64,000 nucleotides of DNA from Rutidosis leptorrhynchoides (lineage: Eukaryota; Streptophyta; Magnoliopsida; Asterales; Asteraceae). Below, in pieces: positions 1-10,097 of this stretch. Location: the NCBI RefSeq assembly GCF_046630445.1, contig NC_092341.1, positions 31,014,001-31,078,000 of the forward strand, written 5' to 3'. The notes beneath the pieces are model-generated. The model worked only from the letters and a program-made list of their open reading frames with translations. It was not told the origin of the DNA and searched no databases. The position numbers were made by a program, and so were the translations under genes. The stretch's first letter is position 1. Every line of letters begins with the position of its first letter.

Positions 1-1471
1 GAAATCTTGGATTAATCTTGGCCATTCAAATTGTGTTGATGTCATCTACCAAATTTAGCGGCGGTTATAGTGATTAATTACTTCCAATACCCTTGAATTA
101 CCTAATTGTAACTCCCTGATTGAAAAATTATTCTTAATAACTGGGTTATTTAATGAATTATTCTTAACATAATCTGGGTTATTTAATTAATTATTCTTAA
201 TAACTTTTGACCCATTTAACATGCTCCGTTTTAGTTCATCTTTTCTACCCATTAGAGATACAACGTAAGCAAGTATACCCATTCATAAGTGAATGGGTCG
301 AAATAGCCACCTCTACACTGTCATTGTAAAAGCGCATGTTGCACTCATAAGTTATGAAATTTGACAAAAGGGGTACTTAAAATTTGTTGATCCCAAAAAG
401 GTTACAAAATGCATTTTGGCACAAATATGATTACTGATTGAAAGTTAACATGTAGGTAATAAACAACTCTTGATGTTTTCCTTGAATAAGATTTCTGGAA
501 TTTTTCAGGAGTGCACAAACATTTGTTTCCTACAACAATTTTAGTTGATGAAGATATACATAACCGTAAAATGTCAAGTTAAATGTTGACTTAGATCGAT
601 TATTGCAGCTGCTGATGTATTTATACGGATAAACAGGAAAGTATCAACAAGGGTACTTGGTGCAGCTACAACAGTGTGAGTGTTTCCTCCCGGGTATACT
701 ACGCTTTTGATAATCTCATTATAATTTTATGTTCTCTTCCCATGGTCCAACACGTCTAAGTTCATTAACAAGCAAAGGGTAGGAAATGTCAATAATAATA
801 ATTACCGAGGGTTGATTAACTATAAAGGAATGAGTCATTGTCCATTTATAGGTAATGAGTCATTCCTTGTGGGTAATGAAAAAACAATGTCGTATAGGAA
901 TTGAAGTTGCAATATTGATGTAACGAAAATGTTTGATCTTGTAATGTTGGTTCACACGTAAACATACACATGTTTGTGTATTTTGGTATTGAAGAATGGT
1001 CCGTGTTGTATAGGTCTTGACTAACAACATTGATGTTTGTTGAAGATGGCAAGTGGGGCTCAACTTTATATTTCAGTTAAAGATGATTTGTAAGAGGTTA
1101 ACAAAGTTATTTGAAGTGTTGTTAATGGATTGGATGTTGTGTGCATAAACTTTGATCATATGTTGTATATGCATTTGTGTTTTGCTTCACATATTGAGAC
1201 AACGAGAGACAAAAATGAGTTATTGATTAACGTGCATTTACTTATTTTATAAAACCATAATTTTTCAAATTTGAACATCTACTTAAATATCTAACAAATA
1301 TAACAATTTCTTATATAATTCCCCAAGAAACAAGTTTAGTAAGAATGATGTTCTGTTTCAAAAAGTTAAATGATGTTATGTTCTTATATAACCATAACAC
1401 TTTGATTTATGGATATTCCTATTGAAAATATATAATGTCAAAGTACCCCGGATACGAGGGTTATAAACTAG
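1..1471 (+). mobile_element. Helitron, 3' part only (copy 1)
   Basis: The segment ends with the Helitron signature: a short stem-loop ACCCCGGATACGAGGGT at 1445-1461, then CTAG at 1468-1471, followed by T. The same flank without the insertion is visible beside the paralogous F-box fragment: at 22521/22522 the host sequence runs A then TAAATACAAAAGAC, exactly what follows CTAG here. Insertion between A and T is the Helitron rule. The 5' TC end lies left of the window. I found no RepHel coding sequence and the interior is AT-rich and without a supported gene. An almost identical copy ends at 33675. Confidence 0.7.
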
Positions 1472-3290
1472 TAAATACAAAAGACAAAACCAGACACATA
1501 TGCATATAGTATTGAAACGAGTCAGACTTATTAGTTCTTAAGCTCTAAGGGTTATCAACCAACTTCCATACACAACTTCTAACATGCAATATCAGATGAA
1601 TATTTTATCAAACAACTCAATCATAAAAACATAAAAGGAAAAATAATATAATTTCTCAGGTACCTCTATTAAACTAAAACATAAAAGGAAAAATAATATA
1701 AATTCATATCATGAACTACCCATGTCACATTGTCACATAATATTAATTAAACCCCTAGTAGCTCTATTTGCCTTCCATATCCTAACAAATACGGAAAAAA
1801 GTTACTGTACAAAAAAAAAAGATTAACTTAATAAATAAATAGCCAAAGAACTCTTAAACAATTGAACCAGAGATGAGTACGTAGCTAGGTTCTACCAGTT
1901 TGGTTTCAACTCAACTGAATAGAATGAGTAAGCCGATATGTCAAGAATAGTACTCGTGAAAGAATCTGTTAGAATCTCCCATTTTCCATTACCAGGATTC
2001 TTGAACTCGATATCTTTTCTGTCAGACGTTTTATTTGCCATCATTCTACTTATTATGGGCTTGAAGAAGTCACAAAAAAATTTCTCAGGACTTTTTATCT
2101 CGACACTGAATATGGGGTTGCGACTATATAGGGTCACGTATTTGGGATGGCAAAGCGTAACAAGTGCATCAAAATATGACAGATGCCCCTGCAAATTTTC
2201 AGTTAAATATGCATTATATGATAAATGTTGCACGTTAGTAGATGGAACTGTGAACCATATTTCACGATCCTCATTATCAATGTTTGGTAGCTCATAACCA
2301 AAATAGCTTATTTCAATATCAAATTTGGTTGATAAATTAAGTAGATCCCTCATCGTAAGGAAGAAAGAAGGATCATCGGAACGAAACAAATCTAGTTCAA
2401 GCTTGATATATTCAGGAACATTATTAGATGGAAACAGGATACTAGGCATTGTTCTGCCCCTATAACTCAAATGACGTAAATTTGGAGCATTAACTTGTAT
2501 TATGTCAATCTTCTTACTTACACGCGTTATGAGGGTCAGACATTTCAACGAAGACCTTGTGAAATCCCACCTTTCCGAAGTCCAATCACGAATTACAAGG
2601 TCCAAAATCTCGAGAGAAGGTAATTTTAATTTGATCATGTCAAGAAAATGGACGTCTATGGTCACACCATGTAATGATAATTTAGTCACACTCATTAATG
2701 AAGCCATGTTGAATGTCTTGATAGATTCAGAAAACACGTCGTAGAGAAACAAGCAAAGATTAGGAACATCATCAATTTTCAAAACATCAAGAGGTACTTG
2801 TGTCCTTAACTTCAGTTCTTGAAGATAACGAAAATTTCTTACCTTAAATGTCTTCATATCAGAGCGAAATGTAAGGTCTATTTTCTCGAGTAAGACACAA
2901 TTAGAGAATAAGGTATCTAGTACCTCTTCACTTATCTCCACATAGAGCAACTCGAGTACCCGTAAGTTCACACAGTTGATCACAGGATTGCGACTCACCG
3001 TTTCGATCGGTGATAAACGAATATCACTTAAAGACAGAGTATGTAGGTTTTTCCCAAAGAATATCTCATCCGGAAGTATTAAATCACTATCAGATTCGAT
3101 ACGGATGGAAAGCTCCTTGAGACAACTTTGGGCAGCTACAGTTGGAATCCGTTTATTAGCAAGATGAGAAGCCAACTTGTTGTTAAGTTTCAGTTTCAAA
3201 CTTTCGATTGGTATGTTGTGTTGGGCGTACTTAGACATGGTGCGATCCATAAACTTGATGTAATCTCTTTCTTTTTCTTCATTAGCAACC
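1..3290. repeat. Recent segmental duplication, copy 1 (partner 32206-35495)
   Basis: From the first base, this stretch aligns with 32206 onward with roughly 0.4% mismatches plus a few 1-2 base indels. It covers the Helitron tail, the 3' flank and most of the F-box gene. Just past about 3290 the mismatch rate rises to several percent, and it exceeds 10% in the leader. The left end is outside the window, so the full size is unknown. It could be a 32.2-kb tandem duplication or a gene-conversion tract. Confidence 0.9.
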
Positions 3291-3460
3291 TCTGAGGTTA
3301 GATGAAACCTGAGATGAGGGATGGTAGACCAAGCGTGTGACCAAGTCTTGGATAATACACACGTACGAGCTGCTTCTTCTACAGGCAACAACAATTGTAT
3401 ACGTTGAATCAAATCCACTGGGACATTTTCGGATGGTGATCTTCTCTGCACTTCCTCCAT
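1892..3460 (-). CDS. F-box/LRR protein, intact copy 1
   Basis: A single open frame of 522 residues. Residues about 13-48 form an F-box (VPVDLIQRIQLLLPVEEAAR and the CVLSKTW that follows). Leucine-rich repeats cover about 125-340, for example NLRVLELLYVEIS and SLEILDLVI. The C-terminal region has FFKPIISRMMANKTSD, in the place where FBD-type F-box proteins carry their tail. By family knowledge such proteins are substrate adaptors of SCF ubiquitin ligases: the F-box binds Skp1 and the LRRs bind the target. The target is unknown. The start is chosen because it directly precedes the F-box and follows a credible leader splice acceptor. The partner at 34095-35663 differs by only a handful of residues, nearly all within the first 60. 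Expression is not shown. Confidence 0.88.
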   Translation of the reverse strand: MEEVQRRSPSENVPVDLIQRIQLLLPVEEAARTCVLSKTWSHAWSTIPHLRFHLTSEVANEEKERDYIKFMDRTMSKYAQHNIPIESLKLKLNNKLASHLANKRIPTVAAQSCLKELSIRIESDSDLILPDEIFFGKNLHTLSLSDIRLSPIETVSRNPVINCVNLRVLELLYVEISEEVLDTLFSNCVLLEKIDLTFRSDMKTFKVRNFRYLQELKLRTQVPLDVLKIDDVPNLCLFLYDVFSESIKTFNMASLMSVTKLSLHGVTIDVHFLDMIKLKLPSLEILDLVIRDWTSERWDFTRSSLKCLTLITRVSKKIDIIQVNAPNLRHLSYRGRTMPSILFPSNNVPEYIKLELDLFRSDDPSFFLTMRDLLNLSTKFDIEISYFGYELPNIDNEDREIWFTVPSTNVQHLSYNAYLTENLQGHLSYFDALVTLCHPKYVTLYSRNPIFSVEIKSPEKFFCDFFKPIISRMMANKTSDRKDIEFKNPGNGKWEILTDSFTSTILDISAYSFYSVELKPNW

Positions 3461-3474
3461 ATAAAGTTATGAAT

Positions 3475-3958
3475 GCTGAAAATACAACAAATTGAGTATT
3501 CATAATATATGTACTGCAAAGCAATGATTATAAATTGATAATTAAAAGTTAAAATAAAACACGATTATAGCAGCAATAAATATCTGGAATGAATTATTTC
3601 AAAAAATCAAGAAATTTAGGGTTTCTAGGTTTCAAAGTTCGTTGACTGCGATTGATGAAATTACAGCTATTTTTGGTGTGTTTTGGACTGAATTGAGTTT
3701 CGAAATACTACTGGATCAGTGTGAAGAAGAGCTGTTGGTTTGACCCTGCCGGGTAACTGAATATTCTCATGTTCCGATTCTAACAATCTTTCTAGTTACT
3801 TCGTTCTCTATTTCTATTTGAGAGGGTCCTAAGGAAAAGTATTTAATTTCCACCGAGCTAAAATAAAATGTCGATGTCTCTAGTAAACTAAAGACATTAT
3901 TTAATAGCTATTTTGCTTCAATTTATTCGCTCCAAATCAAAATAAAAATTGAAGATTT

Positions 3959-3991
<33 letters not shown>

Positions 3992-4090
3992 GTACCTGGT
4001 TGTTGATTTTTGTGTCTCGTTGATTAATTCCACGAAATCAATTCTTCCTCCTTCGGTTCTCAGCTACTCTAATTTTTGAAGCTGGCGATG
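3475..4090 (-). other. 5' leader of F-box copy 1 with predicted intron 3476-3995
   Basis: On the minus strand the leader reads ACAACCAG then GTACC (donor at 3995-3994) and ends TTGTATTTTCAG (acceptor at 3477-3476), 15 bases before the ATG. This predicts a 520-base leader intron. The paralogue at 34095-35663 keeps both sites, but its intron is only 217 bases. The intron contains an AAG/CTT microsatellite. I see no convincing TATA box above the leader exon. Confidence 0.6.
3962..3990. repeat. (AAG)n microsatellite
   Basis: About ten AAG units in a row, lying next to the predicted leader-intron donor. The tract is absent from the shorter intron of the intact paralogue. Confidence 0.9.
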
Positions 4091-4499
4091 ATGATGAAGG
4101 AATAGTTAAGTGACCTCATTTTGGTTTTTAGTGGACTTAAAAAGAATTTGTTGACTGAATTAAATTGGTTATTGGGCTCAAGTTTAGTTGGGCTGTGAAA
4201 TTATGAAAATAGAAATTGAGTAGTAATGATTGTTGGGCTTAGGAACCAGACAGTAAACATAGTTACTATTCGATAAAAAAAAAAAAAAAAACTTGTTAAT
4301 TTTTTCGGAAAATTTTCAAGGTTTGGGAATAACTCCCATGTGAAAATTGTTGACTCTAGTTGTTAACGGACACGAATGTTATTATGATACTATCAACACG
4401 GATTAATAATAGCGCATAGACGTCAACGGATCCTTTAAGAGTTTCCATTCATAAACTTAATCACAATATGTTAGCCATAAATAATTGAATTACAAATAA
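4091..4499. other. Upstream region of F-box copy 1
   Basis: Recognisable relatives lie at 6180-6370 and 35940-36130 (shared pieces such as GGTTTTTAGTGGACTTAAA and TTGTTGGGCTTAG), so this is the old promoter region of the F-box family. It includes an A17-type homopolymer near 4276. TSD copy TACAAATAA of the next element is at 4491-4499. No gene seen. Confidence 0.5.
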
Positions 4500-5112
4500 G
4501 GGAAATTCGCCAAAATACACTTTTTTTCAAAGTTTTCGGACAAAATACATTATTTTAAAAAAAAATTGGAAATATATACCATTGGGTCGACCATCATTTT
4601 GGTAGACCATATGTATAGAATGGTCGACTACACCTTTTTTTGCCTGTTGTCAACCAAGTTGGTCTACCACTTCACAATGATAGTTGACTATGTGGTCTAC
4701 CAAACATTAAATAAGAGTTGGTCGACCACTTCAATAGGATGGTCAACTACGTAGTCTACCAAGGAGTGTCCACTTCACAATGATGGTTGACTATGTAGTC
4801 TACCAAATATTAAAGAAGAGTTGGTCGACCACTTCAATAGGATGGTCGACTACGAAGTCTACCAAGGAGTTGGTCGACCACTTCACAATGATGGTTAACT
4901 ACATAGTCTACCAAACATAAAAGAGGAGTTGGTCGACCACTTCAATAGTGATGGTTGACTACATGATTTGAAAGTTGGTGACCACTTCACAATCATTGTG
5001 AAGTGGTCTACCAAAAAGATGGTCGACCTAATGATGTATATTGACAATTTTTTTTAAAAATTTTATATTGTTGAAAAACCTTAAAAAGAAAGTGTATTTT
5101 AGCCAATTTCCC
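4500..5112. mobile_element. Non-autonomous Mutator-type element with 9-bp TSD
   Basis: Terminal inverted repeats of about 95 bases start GGGAAATTCGCCAAAATACA on the left. The right end, read inverted, starts GGGAAATTGGCTAAAATACA. A perfect 9-bp duplication TACAAATAA flanks it (4491-4499 and 5113-5121), the length typical of the Mutator superfamily. Inside are about three copies of a roughly 104-base unit rich in GGTCGACC and GTAGTCTACCAA, themselves palindromic. There is no transposase frame, so it is a MITE-like derivative. Confidence 0.85.
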
Positions 5113-5761
5113 TACAAATAATGGAATTCCCAAACAAGTGGGGACGGTTAAGGAATATTGTGAAAATTTGATTTATGGGTCAAAAAGACAAATTTTATAG
5201 ACTCGTTTGTCATTTCTATATTCCTTTCAGGATTACTTGAGGATGGTGATACGATACTTACGATGGCAGTTAGCTGTACGTGGGTAAATATGAAGAATTC
5301 ACCAAAACACTATGATCTGATCAGCCCCACGTTTATTTTAGTTACATCCAAGTTTGCTTCAGTAAATTACTATTTCATTTTTTCATGTATCGATGAATTA
5401 TCCACAATATTAGGCTAGTGAATTAGTAGTCAGTTACTTGCACGTTTCCTTTAACTGTTTAGCCTTTTGCATTGCATTTGTTAGTATAAATATGTACCCC
5501 TTTCAAGTTAATGACATGATGAATGAAATATTTGGTTAATCCAAAAAAGTCTATCTCTTGTATATTTTCTTTGGAGATTAGCCATCTCAGATTGGCTCCT
5601 ATCCTCGGAGTTCATAGTCGACTCAAAGAGACCGTATCAGATGATGCAGTGGCGGATTATAGTGTATCTCAAAGGGGGTATCCGCCCCACCTGAATTTAA
5701 CGGGAAAAAAAATTTTACACTAAAAAAATTTACCAAAAAATTGAGTAATCATAAAATATGA
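5113..5761. other. Intergenic; possible LTR piece and hAT-like end
   Basis: No gene. TATAAATA near 5484 followed by a short leader-like stretch resembles the promoter part of a small LTR, but I found no pair or TG/CA ends. At 5647 CAGTGGCGGAT begins a stretch like the ends of Tip100-type hAT elements. No partner end is visible. Confidence 0.3.
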
Positions 5762-6370
5762 AAGCAATGATTATAAATTGATAACTAAAGGTTAAGGTAA
5801 AACCCGATTATAGCAGCAATAAATATCCGGAATGAATTATTTCAAAAGATCTAAAAATGTAAGGTTTCTAGGTTATGGAGTTCGTTGACTGTGATTGATG
5901 AAATTACAGCTAATTTTGGTGTGTTTTGGACTGAATTAAGTTGCGCAATACTACTGGATAAGTTTAGTATCATGCGGATTGGGAAATCATAAACATGGTT
6001 GATTTGGAAGTTCACCGGAAAAAGTCACCCAACTTTAAGCAGACAAAAAGGAGAAAAACAAGAAATTAAAGAAGGTACCTGGTTGATTTTTGTTTTTCGT
6101 TGTTGATTAATTCCACGACGCAGTCAATTCTTCGTCGTTCGGTCTCTAGCTACAGTTTATAACAAGCCCTAAAATTTTGAACCTCTAATATTTGTTGTTA
6201 AGATGATACGATGATGATACAGGAATAGTTGGCGTGACCTAGTTTTGGTTTTTAGTGGACTTAAATGGAAATTGTATACCGAATTAAATAAATTGGTTAT
6301 TGGGCCCAAATTTAGTCAGGCTGTGAAAAGTTATTTAAAAATATAAATTTGAGTCATACTAATTGTTGGG
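5762..6370 (-). pseudogene. Orphan F-box leader, leader intron and promoter without a gene
   Basis: This matches the region above both intact F-box genes: the AGCAATGATTATAAATTGAT block, the TTAGGGTTT-like intron part, the GGTACCTGGTTG donor context near 6074, and the upstream GGTTTTTAGTGGACTTAAA block. The coding exon is absent on the 3' side (left), where an unrelated hAT-like fragment abuts. It is the remnant of a further F-box copy whose body was lost, or a moved promoter segment. It gives way to the GC-rich array at about 6371. Confidence 0.65.
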
Positions 6371-7440
6371 CTTCTGGGGTGTGTTTTCTGGGGCGCGTTT
6401 CTGGGGTGTGTTTTCAGGCGCGTTTTCGGGTCGCAAATTTAGAGGCGCATTTTCTAGGTCTGTCTTCGAGGCGCGTTTTCTAGGCATGTTTTTGAGGCAC
6501 GTTTTCTGGTGGCATTTTCAAGGCATGTTTCTGTTGGAATTTTCGAGGCGCGTTTTTAGAGGGCGTTTTTTCAGTACGCGTTTCCGGTGCGCGTGTTCGA
6601 TGCGCGTTTCCGGTGCTCGTTTTCGAAGCGCATTTCTTGGACTCGTTTTCGGCAAGCGTTTTCTGCGCGCAATTTAGGGGTGCGTTTTCTAGTCGTGTTT
6701 TCGATGTGCATTTTTGGGGAACATTTCCGGGGCGCATTTTCGAGGAGCATTTTCGGGGCGCGTTTTCGAGGCGCGTTTCCAGGTCGCTTTTTAGGGTCGT
6801 GTTTTCTGCGCGCATTTTCAGGGCATGTTTTCGGGTCGCGTTTTCGGGGCACGTTTTTGAGTCGCGTTTCCGGGCCGCATTTTCTGGGCACATTTTCAAA
6901 TCGCGTTTTCGGGTTGCTTTTCGACGCGCGTTTTAAGGTCGTGTTTCCGGCGAGCGTTTTTTACGCGCGCTTTCGGGGCACGATTTCGGGGGTTGTTTCA
7001 GGGCGCGTTTCCGGGGAAAGTTTCCGGGTAGAGATTTTGGGTCGCGTCTACGGGTTCCGTTTTCGGGGCGAGTTTTCAAGGGCCCGTTTTCGACGCTCAT
7101 TTTTCGGTCCCGTTTTCGGCTGCCTTTTATATTTCGTGTTTTCGATTTGTGTTTTCGACTCGCTTTTCAATTTGCATTTTCGATTCGCGTTTCCAGGTCG
7201 CTTTTTCGGGTCACGTTTAAGTTCGCGTTATAGGTTTGTGTATTCGATCCACGTTTTCATTTCGCATTTTCGGTTCGCGTTTCCGGGGAACGTTTCCGGG
7301 TTGCGATTTTGGGTCACGTTTTCGGGTCGCGTTTTGGGTTCGCGTATACGATTTGCATATTCGATTCGTGTTTTCGATTCGCGTTTTCATTTCGCATTTT
7401 CGGTTCGCGTTTCGATTCATGAATCTGAAAACTGAAACGC
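6371..7440. repeat. GC-rich degenerate minisatellite-like array
   Basis: About 1.07 kb of imperfect 14-16-base units built on GCGTTTTCGGGG or GCGTTTCCGGGT, in strong contrast to the AT-rich surroundings. The unit has few stop-forming trinucleotides, so long meaningless frames open on both strands. At 7410-7440 the orientation flips (GCGTTTCGATTCATGAATC, then GAAACGCGAATCTGA), giving a hairpin at the right edge. Origin unknown; subterminal repeats of a DNA transposon are one option. Confidence 0.75.
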
Positions 7441-7920
7441 GAATCTGAGAAGTCAAACTTGAAACTGAAAACCTAAACGCAAGTCTGAAAATTAAAAAGA
7501 AAAATGAAAGCGTTACAATTTTTTGTATAACTTTTAGTTATTTTATAAAATGGAAATCAATTTCATTTCATTCCTTTTCATGTCAATAACAAACGCATTT
7601 GTACACATTCCATGGAATTTATCAACTCGAATTCCTTAGGATTCCAATTCTTTTAACACATTCCATTCCTTCCAAAAACATTATTCCAACCAAACGGGGC
7701 CTTATGTGATAGGTGATATAAAATTTACCTGGCAATTGAAACTCATACTTTCTAATTCTGTGTTAATTGGGTTAAGTTTTGAGATCAATTGGGTCTTGAG
7801 AAAAATTAGGTGTAGCAATGTAACAAAAACTTTGAAAAATAAAAGGCGAGTGACCCATTCATCTAATGGAATGAGATAACCATATATGAGATATGAGATT
7901 TATTAAAAGTTGGTCTTGTA
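7441..7920. other. Transposon-like edge and unassigned sequence
   Basis: CCAAACGGGGCC near 7690, preceded by ATTCCATTCCTTCC-type sequence, looks like the right end of a hAT-like element read inverted (GGCCCCGTTTGG). I found no matching left end, so it may belong with the GC-rich array to its left. 7700-7920 shows nothing I can support. Confidence 0.3.
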
Positions 7921-8324
7921 AGGATGCGTTTGATAAAACTGAATGATTTAGTGATGAATGATTCAGAATCTGAATGGTCAAGAGCCTTTGAATATGGTTT
8001 GGTCTGAATGAAAATAAGCTGTTTGACAATCATTTAGAATAAACGATATGAACTGACTAAAACTACCTTATTAAAGTATGACATGAATAAAAAATTCAAT
8101 ATACTTGTTAGTTAGGTGATCAGGATATGATTTGAGGAGAATATTATAGATAATTTAGGCTCTTAATAGTTAAGAGAGTGTTTCATTTCTGAATGGTTCA
8201 GAGCTGAATTTTGAACCATTCAGCACCATATGTCATTCAGAGGTCAGAAACAAAAGCACTGAATGCTGAATGGTTCAGCATTCAGTGCTGAACCATTCCA
8301 TTAAGAGGCAAACAAACGCACCCT
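7921..8324. mobile_element. hAT-like MITE
   Basis: Ends AGGATGCGTTTG on the left and CAAACGCACCCT on the right are inverted repeats with one mismatch, in the hAT style. Nested GAATGGTTCAGCATTCAG motifs form internal hairpins near the right end. 404 bases, no coding capacity. An 8-bp target duplication is not clear, so the insertion is probably old. Confidence 0.65.
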
Positions 8325-8345
8325 AAGCTATATACCAAAAAAAAT

Positions 8346-8473
8346 TACTAATGTAGGTCACATACTTTCAAAAAGTGTATTGATGTAAACAAAAGGTGAC
8401 CGGTTTAGCCGGTAACATGTTACCTTTTGTTTACATCGATACACTTTTTGAAAGTATGTGACCTACATTAGTA
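8346..8473. repeat. Foldback hairpin (MITE-like), 52-bp arms
   Basis: The left arm 8346-8397 and right arm 8422-8473 are reverse complements with a single mismatch. The 24-base loop contains GACCGG and CCGGTAAC. Weaker complementarity extends a further 10-15 bases outward on both sides. A near-perfect hairpin points to a young foldback MITE or small-RNA source. Confidence 0.85.
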
Positions 8474-8869
8474 TTTTTTGGATATATAACCTACATTGGG
8501 ACAAAAAAAAAAGTATATAATCCTTGAGTAGCCTTAACCCAATAAATAAATATGGGTAATATATAGTGGACTTAATATTTTTCCTTTCACAAACCTATTA
8601 TCATTATTGTCTGGATATTTCACATCAGACCTATTATCGGAGACTAATCAATGCTTATTGTTATTTTTTGATTTTAAGTACATTAGTTTTTTCGAACAAA
8701 ATATTTATATTTATAATTTTACACATTTCAATTTTTGGAATGTAACTTTTGCAATGTTTGATTATATGTTTATTTAGAACATACTGACACTTACATTTGT
8801 GTTTTTATGATCGAAGATGGTCTTAATACTTTTTGAGATAAACTTGCGAATTCGCGGGTCTTTAACTAG
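8474..8869 (+). mobile_element. Helitron-like 3' terminus
   Basis: The palindrome GCGAATTCGC at 8846-8855 is followed ten bases later by CTAG (8866-8869) and T, which fits a Helitron 3' end. The 5' end was not found and may lie left of the MITEs. No coding sequence is seen between 8474 and 8869. Confidence 0.5.
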
Positions 8870-9231
8870 TTCTTGTTGTGAGAAAGTCAATTATGGATGA
8901 CAATTGCTTTCACCTAACCCTCATAATTCAAACATGTACAGTATATTATTGTATTATAAATACCGATTGAAATGAAAAGATGCAGACACCCATTTTCTTC
9001 ACTAAGAATTTACTATATTCTCTCTTCTTTCATATTAGTACTATATAGTTGGACATAGGCCACTAAAGGTAGCTATGAACTACTAAATTATAACACGTTA
9101 TCAGCACGAAGTGCTCCGTATAATCAAGGTTTATCTAAGCAAGCACACGTCACTAATCAAGGTAAGAAATTCTTTAACGATATCTTCTATTATTTATTAG
9201 TAAGGTAAATATTATTATCATCATAAGTAAA

Positions 9232-9560
9232 ATTATATTTCTGTAATCTAACTTTAATTAACTTCACTAACATTTATATTTATGCTATTTAAGTTATATA
9301 TGGTCGGTTATACCGCCTGAATTATATTTATGTAATTTAACTTTTATTAACTTCACTAACATTTATATTTATGTTATTTAAGTTATATATAGTCGGTTAT
9401 ACCGCCTGAATTTTATTTCTGTAATCTAACTTTTATTAACTTCACTAACATTTATATTTATGTTATTTAAGTTATATATGGTCGGTTATACCGCCTGAAT
9501 TATATTTCTGTGATCTAACTCTTATTAACTTCACTAACATTTATATTTATGTTATCTAAC
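9232..9560. repeat. 89-bp tandem repeat, 3.7 copies
   Basis: Units start at 9232, 9321, 9410 and 9499 and share the block GGTCGGTTATACCGCCTGA, except the last partial unit. Sequence differences between units are few. The array lies in the leader of the copia fossil, between the primer-site region and gag. Confidence 0.85.
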
Positions 9561-9932
9561 ATTTATGATTACTTATGCAATTGATCATTATTTATTTCAT
9601 GCATACTAATGTTTATTCTTAAATTTATTATTTATGCATATTATGTTTATTCTCTTAATCTTCATATTTATACTAAATGTATTTATAGTAATCGTATTTA
9701 TACTAATAAAATTCTTTTATTAAAATTATTATTAATACAACGAGTACATAACAGTCGTTAACGAAAACTAACGACGTTACAACGGTCATATATACATACC
9801 GGTTGTTAACGTCAACTGACGACGTTACAACGACTATATTTTTCAAATATAAAATAAACATCTCCGTTTTTACATTTTCACAAATCAATCTTCATTTTCT
9901 CAGATTACCACTCTCAAAAAGTTTTTGTAAAG

Positions 9933-10097
9933 ATGATTCACACAAGGATGATTTTTTCTATTGTATTGGTCATACTAACTATCATCATTATTGCTAATAT
10001 AACACCGGGTGAACCTATATTTTATCCTGCCCTTGTGGTTTTATTATTTGTAATCATACCATTATTATGTTGTTTGCTACTTATAAATTTAAAATGA
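9933..10097 (+). other. Small hydrophobic ORF in the copia leader
   Basis: ATG to TGA gives 54 codons with two strongly hydrophobic stretches (IVLVILTIIIIAN and FVIIPLLCCLLLINL) around a TPGEPIFYP turn. It could encode a two-pass membrane peptide, but AT-rich sequence produces such strings easily. No family recognised; most likely fortuitous. Confidence 0.2.

Noticed and set aside
846-1063. Two overlapping minus-strand frames of about 68 codons, repeated at 33051-33268
   Set aside because: Present twice only because of the recent duplication; no domain, and they overlap each other in different frames inside a Helitron.
1938-2297. Plus-strand frames opposite the F-box genes, also conserved at 24359 and 34141
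   Set aside because: Antisense shadows; their conservation follows from the duplicated F-box coding strand.
4640-4980. CRISPR-like look of regularly spaced GGTCGACC blocks
   Set aside because: Spacers are repeated too, and the block lies inside a Mutator-type element of a plant genome.
5523-5723. 66-codon frame
   Set aside because: Crosses from LTR-like sequence into a hAT-like fragment; no domain.
6363-7448. Several long open frames on both strands (up to 282 codons, RFRGAF-like repeats)
   Set aside because: They arise because the GC-rich repeat unit contains almost no stop codons in any frame; frames overlap on both strands and have no domain.
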